This document shows positions 13,179 through 23,500 of a DNA stretch of 64,000 nucleotides, piece by piece. The DNA comes from Daedaleopsis sinensis. Its lineage: Eukaryota; Basidiomycota; Agaricomycetes; Polyporales; Polyporaceae. The notes beneath the pieces are model-generated. The model made no database searches, was not told where the DNA came from, and saw only the letters and a program-made list of their open reading frames with translations. The stretch covers positions 5,084,001-5,148,000 of the forward strand of contig CM066300.1 in the NCBI GenBank assembly GCA_033807695.1. The letters are read 5' to 3'. The translations under genes and the position numbers were made by a program. Every line of letters begins with the position of its first letter. Position 1 is the first letter of the stretch.

Positions 13179-13935
13179 GAGCTCTTCCTGAATCCGGTCC
13201 GGCTCCGAGTCGTCGCCGCCGCCGCGTGCTCTCCGAGTCGTGAGTGTCTCCCATACCCGTTGCTCCTCCGCACACAGGACAAGTGAGCAACCGGCGATCT
13301 CTGCTGTAACTACCCCCATGCATAGTAACTCGCGCAATGTGATCTCCTTCCGAGTCTCTCGCAGTGGCCTGAGTTACACTCTGGCCCGAGAGCATCGCAC
13401 CGCGAGTGACAGTGTTCACGGTTTGCGAGCCCTTCCCGACGGTTCTGCATGCCAGCAGCGTGCGGACGGTGCCAGCCGTCGCTGATATGCGACCGGTAGA
13501 ATGGAATGGACGGCGCTGTCCGCATTCGGATGCAAACGTTACGAACGCGCACCCGAAAACTCGGATGCCGGTGCGACAGCGTCGGGCATGCGTACGGTAA
13601 CGCAGGCATGAGCGGTCAGAGCGCCCCCGAGTCTGCGCGTGTCCTTTACGTCCGTTCTCAGCAGGCGGCGCGATGGACGTGCTCGGACACGGACGGCAGC
13701 ACTGTTCATGTTCTCGCGAGACCGACCTTGTGTGCAGGACGGCACCGGGGACCCTGTGCAGTCCTCTGCGGTCGCATACCCGTGTGTGGACAGGTGCGGA
13801 CAAGTCATGCCCGCGCTGGGCATGTCGTTCCGGCTTGAAGCATGCCGCGTAAAGACGAGTGTGCTCATACTTTTCTGTTTTCGCAGTGTGATACAAATGC
13901 GTCCCAGCTGTCTGGTACCGTCGCTCGTAACGACG
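13179..13935. repeat. Internal ~0.9-kb repeat, copy a, unit 1 (also 23176-23932)
   Basis: First copy of a diverged direct repeat. Shared anchors with copy b are GAGCTCTTCCT...TCCGGTCCGGCTC, ACACAGGACA(A/G)GTGAGCA, TGGACGGCGCTGTCCGCAT, TGCTCGGACACGGACNGC and the end GGTACCGTCGCTC. Copies a and b are offset by about 880-945 bp and carry many substitutions and indels. Confidence 0.75.
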
Positions 13936-14097
13936 TGACTCGGACGGCTGCTGAACATGTATGATCTTGTCTTCCATGACCTAGGCCCCTCCGACGTCGC
14001 GACCGGCCGGGCGTGTTCATACGCGGTCTTAGATCACTGCTGAATTCCGTCATGTGTGCAGGACGGTACCGTCCTCAGTGGTTGCACACGCGTGCAA

Positions 14098-14815
14098 GAG
14101 CTCTTCCTAACTCCGGTCCGGCTCGTCGCTGCCCCCGCGCACTGACTGATCAAGCTGTTATCTGCTATCATGCAAGACTCAGAAGTGTCTCCCGTGCTCG
14201 TTTCCGCAGACACAGGACAGGTGAGCAGCCGGTGATCTCTGCAGTAAGTACCTCCATGCATAGTACATTGCACAGTGTAATACCTTCTCTCGCAGAGTGT
14301 CGCGCAGCGAGTGACTGTTTCCACGGCTCGCAAACTCTTCTCGACAGCCCTGGCAGATTGTATCCCAGTGGCGTGCAGACGGTTCCGGCCGTCACTGATT
14401 TGCGACCAGTAGATTGGACTGGACGGCGCTGTCCGCATCTGGATGAAATGTTACGGACACGCACCCGAGGACTCGGATGCCCGTGCGTGCGACAGCGTTG
14501 GGCCTGCAAGCACCTCCTCATACTATGCGGTCAGATCACTTCCGTGTCTGTGCATGTCCTTTCCAAGTTCGTTCTCAGTAGGCGGCATGTGCGTGGACAT
14601 GCTCGGACACGGACAGCGGTACTGAATTCAAGAATCAAGAAGTTCCGGCCAGACCGACCCATGTGCGCAGGACAGTTACCCTGTGCGGTCATAACCGCAC
14701 TGCACCCGTCGTTCCGGGACATGATGCCGCGTCCAGGTGAGTCCGCCAATACTTCTGGATTTTGCAGGGTGATGTAAACGCGCCCCAGCTGTCGGTACCG
14801 TCGCTCATGACGACA
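14098..14815. repeat. Internal ~0.9-kb repeat, copy b, unit 1 (also 24095-24812)
   Basis: Second copy of the repeat at 13179. A frame of about 250 codons is open here on the plus strand, but copy a breaks it with stops, so I do not call a gene. Both strands keep partly similar short frames between a and b, which overlapping repeat similarity alone can explain. Confidence 0.72.
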
Positions 14816-16786
14816 CGATGGCTAAGCACAGAAGGTTTACAGTAGCTACTAGTATGCATGAGCCCGTATTACTAAATGATGCCCGTCTGTCCCGAGTGAT
14901 GTCGCAGCTGACCAAGACCAGTGCTGCTGGTCCCATCCCAATAAGTAGTGTGGATGACTGCGCTGAACAAGTGACCTACGATCATGGATAGTATTAACAT
15001 GTACAATCTATGAATGTCATTCGCTCTCCCATAATCCCATAAGTCCCGACTTGGACGGAGCGATGATATTGAAGGCTGAGGTTAATTGATCACTGATCGA
15101 CCCTGCACCGCACTGCCCGACGGCTGCATCCCGTCCATGGTTGTCATTTGTCCCTTGCTAGCGCTGGATTTAGAGCAAGCCGCATCCGGGGTTGGTAGGC
15201 TCCCGAGGCGGAGTGCATGCGAGTCGGTACCTGAAGAAATGGCAGCTGCTAACTTTCTGGCAACCACTTCCGAGTCGCGGTTCTGTGTGTTGCAGTGACG
15301 AGTCTGCAGTCTGAGTCTCTAGTAGCGCTACATGCTATGGCTTATAGTATCCTAGGACTGTGCTCGAGTCTTTTGAAGTGTCATAATTCTTGGCAGGGTC
15401 GTACCCAGTGATTAATACATGATGAGAAATGATCGAGTCTAGTCTTGCCGATAGTGTCATGTTCAAGGACCCTTTTCATGAATGTGCATCAGTAGAACCC
15501 CGTTTGCCTTATCCACATTATTGCTATTAAATTTGGGCGATAATTGGATTAAGGGCAATAGTCAGAGTAATAGTGTTAAGTATAACGGTGTATTGTAGTT
15601 CTGGTACAGAAAGTACTTATGCTACTACCCCGATATCGGAAAGTGTTCTCTATGCTCGTTCTATGTTTACATTAGTATAGACTTGCGCGGATGTTGCAGA
15701 GAACAGATGCTTGCCTCCGGCGTTTAAATCGCAGCTCGTTTCGTTTGCTAAGTCTTTCATTTGTCATTGTTTACATCGGGCGCCTACAACGTGCAAGATG
15801 CGTCGGCACTAGCAATGCATCGTCTTGGTTCCTCCTCTCCTCTCCTCTAGGCTGATGGTATGACCTCGTTCTCCCTCCACTACCTGCTCAGGGTCAGTCA
15901 CCAGAAAGCCACATCCACGGATACGGAAGGTAAGTCTGTTTGATTGTCCGAAGGGGCTGGATGGCAGCCACATGGTCCGGATGACGGTCAACTAAGGCCA
16001 GCTAGTCTACAGGCAAGACTTGAGAACTAGCTCGCTGGCATGCCCTTGTGAGTGTCTTCTTTGACAACCCTGGACAGCACGCAACTGTGCTCTCATGCAT
16101 GCTCCCTTCCAGATTCTGCTAGCTTTTCTGGAGCTCGAGAGGCTGAAGATGGCAGTCGACAGCCCCTCCTGCCATCTTTGCATCACCTTGCACCCGCCTC
16201 CCCCCATGCTTCTTCGACAACCACTCTGGAGGGTATTCAACTGCGCTCCACGACCTCTACACGACCCCTCCTGTGCAAACACGCCATAGATCTTGGTGTT
16301 GCCTTCACCACCTCCGGCTTACCTTGAGCTCGCCTCGAGCTCGCTGTTTAATGCACAACGCTGAAGAGCATTTCACGCTGTCGGTTACCCTGTAGATAGA
16401 CTGCAGGCCTGTATAGCATACATGAATAAATTGATTTTTGAACATTCACGACGTGGTTGAACTGTGTGATTGGAATCCGCCGCCCGAGCCGAGCGATTGA
16501 TGTGTATGAGCTCCAATTATCGTGCATGAGCTCCAATTATCGGCATTATCTGGAGACATTATCGACTGATTAAAGACCTGAATAATCACCCGTTAATCAC
16601 CCCGTAATTGATGTTAATTGCCGTTAATAGTGCCTTAAGGGCATTAAGGCAGATGGGGTTCTACTGATGTGATCATGTTCGGACCATGCTCAAGGTACTC
16701 ATGAGTATTCTACTTGGAAGTATGTGCATCTATGTGGAAGAGTGCGGCTTCCAAATCACTTTGACTGGCTTCCGAGAGACAAAGTG
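14816..16786. other. A/T-richer gene-free DNA, unit 1 (also 24813-26783)
   Basis: About 2 kb of more A/T-rich DNA with no supported gene. It contains a close direct repeat of ATGAGCTCCAATTATCG (about 16507 and 16525) and a TTAATCACC/TTAATTGCCG-rich stretch at 16580-16640. This is upstream DNA of the 258-aa gene. Confidence 0.5.
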
Positions 16787-16794
16787 TATATAAA
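16787..16794 (+). promoter_or_regulatory. TATA box of the 258-aa gene, unit 1
   Basis: TATATAAA lies 43 nt upstream of the ATG at 16830, a good position for a fungal TATA box with a short leader. Confidence 0.6.
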
Positions 16795-16829
16795 TCACTA
16801 GTTAAGGGCAAGAGACACACTGCTTAACC

Positions 16830-17661
16830 ATGCCTCCCGACCGTTCCCATTCCAATGGTCTGGTGCGAGCACCAACACACATTCGCAGCATCCATCCCAT
16901 CAATGTCACTCCGCTGAAACTGCAATTTGTTGACGCGTATACCGGCGAGCCGATTCCTTCCCGATCACCCTCTCCCGAGCCCGAACGGGCGGCACCCCGA
17001 GTGTATTCATCCAATCATGGAGCAAGCCGCGGTGCGGTTCGCACCCTCTTTGACAGCATGCTTGGTGAGCTCCGTCATTTCCATGCACCCGTCACCACTG
17101 TATCTTACATCAATCTCAGCCAAGTCAACTGGTGTGCGTGATGCAAAGATGCGGTGGACGATCACCAGCTTCTGCGATGAGGTCTTCCTCCGCTACCAAC
17201 GCGCACTCCACGGCTGGCCGGAAGCTACCATATTCCGGAACCTGAGCTTGGCGAGCACGGGGCAGCTCCAGGAGCTGCACGAGCTCTGTACTTCTGACCC
17301 GCCGAAGCTGTTCTTTGCGGAGGCGACAGCGGAGCAGCTCCATGCCGCGAGGTTCGATGTTGCGGCTGCCGCTCCCGGGCCGCTGTTCCAGCTTCCTGCT
17401 CTGCGTCTAGAGAACAGGAACATCGGGAAGCGGACCGTGTCCACCTGGCACGTCCGCAACGGTGCCAAGAGCTCGAAGCAGGTTACGGAGGAGGAGATGG
17501 CGGCCAATGATCCCCAGCCGGTGGACGCATCTGCCGGCGGTCTGCCGATCATCAACAAGGACGGTGCGCGGCTGGTCTGGTACAAGGACGGGTACCGGGA
17601 GATTGGAGTCGGGGAGCTGTCGGACGATCCCATCTCGGACTCGGATGGGGAGTGGCCATAG
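16830..17661 (+). CDS. Uncharacterised 258-aa protein, copy 1
   Basis: I do not recognise this protein. Two exons, 16830-17064 and 17120-17661, flank a 55-nt intron with GTGAGC donor and CTCAG acceptor; splicing makes a single frame of 258 aa, which strongly supports the gene, as do the TATA box and the ACCATGCC start. The N-terminal ~80 residues are Pro/Ser-rich (PSRSPSPEPERAAPR). The middle has a helical-looking segment from FCDEVFLRYQRALHGWPEAT to GQLQELHELCTSDPPKLFF and ATAEQLHAARFDVAAAA. The C-terminus has DGARLVWYKDGYREIGVGEL and ends in an acidic SDSDGEW tail. No signal peptide, membrane span or catalytic motif is visible. It is probably intracellular; function unknown. Confidence 0.75.
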
Positions 17662-18340
17662 ATTACGTTGGTAATCCAGAATGTGCAGCGAGTTGAGCGG
17701 CAGGTACGCTCGGGGATCTCGGGTAACTCTTTGTACCTGATTTGCAATCGATACACTTTGGCTCGGGTGTCTCTAGGTGTCTCTCCCAAATGCGCAGTCT
17801 CCGCTAGTCTCCGCTGTCAGCCGTCGAGAGAGATCTGGAGGAGATCACTTACCTGGCATCCACCGCGGCTGCGTCGAGGCTGAGCGCTGAGGGCTGCCGA
17901 ATATGTGCTTTCCACCAAATATTTGTGCACCCATCTCTTTCTGCTCGCAGTGTGAGGGACCAGCCTGTTCCAACGGCTCAGAACTCACATCGCATGTCCG
18001 AGACGACGCAATACGGCCAGGTTGCAGGGACTCGGAGGGCGGGCTGAGCTAGGTGGTAGTCAGAGAGTAGCGGGATAAGCACTCATGTTCTTAGTGGTCT
18101 CGAGCATAGTAAGTACATGCACTACTACTACTGTTCCAGATGACTGCATTCGCACACCGCACACTCGACGAGCGCACCATGAGGGTGCACTGTCCCGTGT
18201 CAAATAGGGCCCTGTCTGCACTTCAGAGCCCAATGATCGATCAGGAAGATCTCGCTCCCCGCGCGCCGACCGGATACGCGACTTACCGTCTTCAGAGTCC
18301 CCCGCGACTCCTCCGCGTGCATCCATCCTTGCCTGCAAAG
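17662..18340. other. Gene-free DNA and 5' region of the truncated gene, unit 1 (also 27659-28337)
   Basis: No supported ORF. Sequence upstream of 18341 may hold the promoter and first exon of the truncated gene below; I could not fix a start codon. Confidence 0.4.
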
Positions 18341-18727
18341 TACGGGTGTCTACGCCAAACCCCCCAGTTGCGGCTCCAGGTACCCCGACACCCGCGCCCG
18401 CGCCCGTGCCCGTGCCGGAACCGGTACCGATCGTGCTGCCGCCTGACGCGATGCTCGACAAGTACGAAGAGGTACGCAACACCGCGATATTATTAGTCAG
18501 CGACGAGGGGGAGCTGACAGTGTGCATCGCAGAACAAGCAGCGGTGGGCGTGGCTTGCGCTGCGGACGGGCCGCGACCAGTACCTGCAGCACTACGGCCA
18601 CATCGGGACGGGCGACATCGTGCTGCTCGTGCAGACAGAGTACTGGTGCTTATGCATAGTTCTGATGTTAGCAGTGCGCGAGCGTGGACGGAATGCACGC
18701 GTCGGCCCGCATTACTGGGCAAGCTGA
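18341..18727 (+). pseudogene. Truncated gene fused to the next unit at the array border, copy 1
   Basis: Two exon-like segments, 18341-18471 and 18533-18634, join in phase 0 across a 61-nt GTACGC...CGCAG intron. They encode a Pro-rich stretch (PAPAPVPVPEPVP), then DAMLDKYEE and NKQRWAWLALRTGRDQYLQH, ending IGTGDIVLLVQ at the unit border. Past 18634 the frame runs 30 more codons into the 3' side of the DUS2 unit before a stop at 18725-18727, so the native C-terminus is lost. I do not recognise the family; the segment looks genuinely coding by splice structure and codon choice. The normal gene would be expected intact somewhere else in the genome. Confidence 0.5.
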
Positions 18728-20344
18728 ACAGCGTGGGGGGCCCTAGCCTCGTACGCGAGCAGGGTACTCGGCATAGATAGATCGACCGTCTTTCTCTCCG
18801 TGACCTGGGCCTCCGATGTCCGCTTCTCTGAATCGTGCTCGTGCGCCGTCTTCGCGACCGCGTCGGAATCAGCAACAACGCCTTCGTCAACGGCAGGAAC
18901 AGCAGGCAAGACGGCGACGTCTTCGAGCGGGGTGGGTGGGGTGCGCTGCCCGGCGCGCTTCTCGATCGCCTCCACGATCGCAGCGAACTCGCTGTCGCCC
19001 GTCCAAGGGGCGACGTGCGCTTCCATGTCCTCGTAGCCTTTGGCGCGGACGATAACCTCGCGGAGCGCTGTCTGGTCCGCGCGCGACGCAGACTCGTGCT
19101 GGCCGTGGAACTGCGCCGTGCAGAACTTCGTCGACGACCAGTGGTTGTCCAGGTACTTGCACTAGGGAAGAGACGTCATCAGAGGGCGCCCTTCTTGCGG
19201 CGGGGCGACGGGCGAGACGACTTACCAAGCGGACGTACGATGGTACGAATGTGCGCTCGAGGTCCTTCAGAGGCGTTGGGGAGAAACAGGTTGGGTTCGA
19301 CTCCGCGGCAGTCGCAACCATAGCAGAGTGCGCGCCTGGTCGACAGTCATGAGCACTGGTCCGCAAGCTGTACGAGCACGAACAACACGCACCTGTCGCC
19401 TCCCGTACCCGCTTCCAGTCGGCATACCCCAGACAGTCCCCGTTCTCGATCACCGCGACGCCCTTCCCCATCCGGTCCACGAACTCGACGATCTCCCTCA
19501 GCCGCTCAATCTGTGCCTTCTCCTTCATCCGCTGATTCCGTGTCCGGCAATGCACTGTGAGCGCCGAGACCCCAGTGTTGACGATGCGCTCCACGAGCTT
19601 CAGCGTGTCCTCTTGCGACGGCAGGAGACGGATTTTCGCACTGATCGTGATCTCGGGTGGCATCGCTGCGCGCAGCGCGGACAGGATAGCACAGAGCAGG
19701 TCCGGGGTGCTGAGCAGGGCGGCGCCCATACCTGAGTGCGTCGAGAACGGCTTGGGGCACCCGCAGTTCAGGTCGAAGCCGGACACGTCCTGCTGGACCA
19801 TCTTGGCTGCCTGCACGGCGATATCGGGGTCGGCGGAGCCGATCTGGTAGATGAGGAACGGCTTCTCGACGGGATGTGTTGTGAATATAGGTTTTGACTT
19901 GCCGTGGTAGGAGACCACGCCTGTTTTTGCTGCAATCGAGGCAAATGAGTCCTCGTGAACGCTGTAGAACAAGCATGGGCGGACTCACGATCGACAACTC
20001 GGGTTGTGTGCAGGATGGCTTTGTCGACCGTCTCAGGGCCCCAGACGAGTTTTGCGCCATGCTTGAGGGAGAACAGTCGGGTAGGCACTGCTCGTGAGGA
20101 GTGAGCATGGATGATATGTTGTGAACAAGGGCAGTGCGTACTCACATGCGCCTGACCGCACCATCGGAGCCAGCATCAACCCATTCTTGTAGTCCTCAGA
20201 GGTGAGCGGCTCGTATTCGAGTCTCGGTCTTTTCGCGAGCCGGGGAGAAGAGTCAGGAGAAGGTGGGTGCGAGCGGCGAGACATACTGGTCGTGTATCCC
20301 CTGTAGTTGAGCGATTGTAGCAAGCGTAGGCGAAGATTGCGCAT
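18712..20344 (-). CDS. smm1: tRNA-dihydrouridine(20) synthase DUS2/Smm1, copy 2
   Basis: Second intact copy in tandem unit 2. Exons on the minus strand: 20344-20146 (short form from 20284), 20087-19989, 19929-19393, 19335-19226, 19161-18712. All splice sites, the catalytic CGCPK segment and the stop codon are kept. Intron 4 is 12 bp longer than in copy 1. Its C-terminus is read immediately downstream of, and convergent with, the truncated gene fused at the unit border. No frameshift or premature stop is visible, so it should be functional if the array is real. Confidence 0.92.
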
Positions 20345-20525
20345 ACGAACGCCGATAGACACAGTGAGGAGAGCGATAGCAGCACGAAAGACAGTAGTGC
20401 AGGTCTAATATACGAGGAAGACAACGAGGAAGACGAGTAATTCCGAGTCAGGAGGGAAAAGCGGATAGTGCGAGGTGAATAGACTACGGACATTGGCGCC
20501 TAAGAAGCACTTACCGAGTTGTGCT

Positions 20526-20539
20526 GCGTGACGTCACGC
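20526..20539. promoter_or_regulatory. CRE-like palindrome, unit 2
   Basis: Same perfect GCGTGACGTCACGC palindrome upstream of DUS2 copy 2. Confidence 0.55.
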
Positions 20540-23500
20540 GACATTCAAGCGCTAATGGGCCCAAAAGGGGGAGAGTCCCGCACGCTCTCGTCTCTGCTCT
20601 CGTCTCTGTCCCTCTCCGAGTCGACCTCGGCCTCGTCTTTCCCTCCTCGACGCCTGCCTGCCCGATCGCGCCCCGGTGCTTTCCCTCGTTCTCCCCCAAA
20701 CTCGCGTCCGCTGTCTCCCACGCCCTCTCAAGCGTCAACGTTCACCAGTGCACACGCCTTCCGTCCTCTATGGTCACCCTACGACGCCGCATTCTTCATT
20801 CTCGCCCGCTGTGTATGCTACATCTGAATTTGTCTAGTGACCGGTCGCCTCCGTCTTCCCGCACCTCTCACCGTCTCAGCCCGCCTCCCTCTCCCTCCGT
20901 TCTCTCTCATAGATCCCCGCCTTCCCCCGCCGGCTGTCGTCTTACACCCTCCTCGTCTTCCTCTCCTCCGCCGCGATAGCTCTCCTCCGCCGGGATAGCT
21001 ATTAGCCATCACGCCATGCGGTCGAGAACGCGTCCCAAACTCACGCCTCGCTCTCGGGTGCGCCAGGTATGTCCTACTACCAAGAACCATCCACCCGTCC
21101 TCCTCCACCAACGACCCGGGCCCTTGGTCACCACAGACTGAGCACCATGCCTCGCTCTCTCCATCTCCTGAATGCATGTGCCCTCGGATGAGGTGCGTCG
21201 AGGGCGTGTCCCGAGCAGTGTACAGAACACTGCCCAGAACACGTCCTCATCCAGACGACCTGAGGACCACTTAAGGCGTACCAGGGCCGCTACGCTACGG
21301 CTACGAACGGCCGCCCCGAACGACTAGGTACATACGTCCCTACGAGCTCAGACTCATGTATTAGACCCATCCAGCGTGTTCATTGCGCTCACCGGACCAA
21401 TATACGCCGTCGCATCCTAGGAACGCGTGTGAGCATTCGGTTGAGCACAGCAGAGATGGTACGCACCCGCTCTTTGCTCTCCGTCTCCCGGAACGTGTTG
21501 TGTGATCCCGATGTGCTCAAATCTCGCATCAGCAGCGTCCGTCCGAGTGAGAGAGGTCGCGACTCACTCACGCATGTGCAACGTCCGGAACTCATCGAGA
21601 TCTCACGCACTCGGTCCGCCATGAAGCTGTCGTCCGATCACGACGACTGCCGCGTGCTCATGGCGTTCTCTGAACCGGTCTACTCAGCGCGAGTGAGCCT
21701 TCAGTTGAGCACGGTAGAGACGGTACGCACCCCTCCATCATCAGGAGCGTGTCGTGTGACTCACATGCATGGGCTATAAACTCGCATTAGCAGCGCCCAT
21801 CCGAGTGAGACAGATAACGACTCACTCACACATGCACGACGCCTGGAACTGCACGTCCTCGTGCATCAACCACCTCAGCTCAGCACTCAGGCCCCAGGAA
21901 CAGCACAGCGAGCTTCCAGGGCTGGTCCCTTGCACGTACGACGTGCCGCTGCCTACAGAATGCCCGTGAGTCTCCGGCTGACCACATCGACATGCTACGC
22001 ACCCACCATTGAACTTCCGCCTGATTCTGACTGAACACTTCAACAGATCGCACTCGCCGGGCCGATTCGGGACCACGACTAGAGGGGGCTCTTGAGCGAG
22101 CTGGAACACGCGGTGAGGTCCACGGTACGTACTTTCGTTCGCATCTACAGCGCCCCCGAAGCAAAGTTCAAGCCATCTCTAGCTGTGCGACGAATGACGT
22201 GCATTCCGGGCAGTCTGTGCTGACCTGCCCCGGGAGATGGGTGAGTGGATGGGAGGGGCGTGACAGTCATACGAGGGACTTCACCACACGATCTCGATCT
22301 CCGCCAGACGCTGCAGAGCGAGAGAGGTGAGTGCGGACGATGTGTCGATTGCGTGGCAGAGCACTCACCGCAGGATACAGGACAGCACGACACCGAAGCT
22401 GGGACCCGATCTATCTCACCCAGAAGTCGAAAGAGCGCATGCGGAGCGCTGCGCATGTGTTGAGTCGACAGCCGTCTGTGTCGCCGCATCGACTCTTCCC
22501 GGTACATCAGTACCGTCCATCCGGGAGTAGCGCATGAATGAAACTCACCGTGTACGGTAGTCGCGTGTGCTGTAGAGAGCGGTGAGTTGGATCTCGACGA
22601 CGCACCGCAGAACACTCACCGCAGGGAACAGGACGTGAGGGAGGACAGAGGCTGCGTCGAGAGGGAGGAGCAATGGGGACTGTACATGCGCGCGGACAGA
22701 GCTCCGTCGGACAGATGTACCCGCATGCGTGCGCACGGACCCCAGGCCGTTGGTGAGTGTTTGCGCAACCCCGTCGGCACGAGCACACAGCGTGATCGAA
22801 TTAGCCCCACCGCGGCGCCGCCAGGGCCGCTAGACCACTGGCACCTCGCTTCCTAGCACCCGGCACTCGCATCTCGCCTCGTCTCGCAGCCACTAGTACT
22901 GCGCCTCGCAACCGCCAAGTGCTAAGTAGTGGTTTGCGCTCACGCGATAGCCACAGCGGACGCCGGAAACACACCGTCCCGATTGGCTGCTCGCAAGGTC
23001 CCGGAAGAGGAATCAGCCCGCAAGGTACGTCCCGCACGCCCAATCCTGTCGTCCGATGTGCGGCTCATATGAGATCGCAACTGGTCGTCCCTGCCCGGAT
23101 ACAGGTGCCTGAATATGCACGTCAGGAGCGTGTCAGACACCCAGTCGTATGGCGCTTCCCTTGCAACTCGGGCGAGAGCTCTTTCTGAATCCAGTCCGGC
23201 TCCGAGTCGTCGCCGCCGCCGCGTGCTCTCCGAGTCGTGAGTGTCTCCCATGCTCGTTGCTCCTCCGCACACAGGACAAGTGAGCAACCGGCGATCTCTG
23301 CTGTAACTACCCCCATGCATAGTAACTCGCGCAATGTGATCTCCTTCCGAGTCTCTCGCAGTGGCCTGAGTTACACTCTGGCCCGAGAGCGTCGCACAAC
23401 AGGTGACAGTGTTCACGGTTTGCGAGCCCTTCCCGACGGTTCTGCATGCCAGCAGCGTGCGGACGGTGCCAGCCGTCGCTGATATGCGACCGGTAGAATG

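Larger units (their letters stand above)
8660..18634. repeat. Tandem unit 1 of a ~10-kb direct repeat
   Basis: The sequence from ACAGAGTACTGG at 8660 recurs at 18635 and 28632 in the same orientation. Unit 1 is 9975 bp and unit 2 is 9997 bp; the small difference comes from indels in the first 5 kb. The unit contains the DUS2 gene (minus), gene-poor DNA, the 258-aa gene (plus) and a truncated gene. Identity to unit 2 is high but not complete up to about 13405, with substitutions and a 12-bp indel in DUS2 intron 4, and looks perfect from there to 18634. Borders are set by where the sequences stop matching. Confidence 0.97.

Noticed and set aside
12820..13977. 385-codon open frame on the minus strand (and its shorter counterpart at 22940-23974)
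   Set aside because: Arg/His/Cys/Thr-rich composition, no domain, not kept in the same frame and length between units, and it crosses two internal repeats.
18060..18890. 276-codon minus-strand frame (also 28057-28887)
   Set aside because: Shadow of the Pro-rich truncated gene and of the DUS2 last exon read in another frame; Gly-Thr-Gly runs are the complement of the Pro-Ala-Pro runs.
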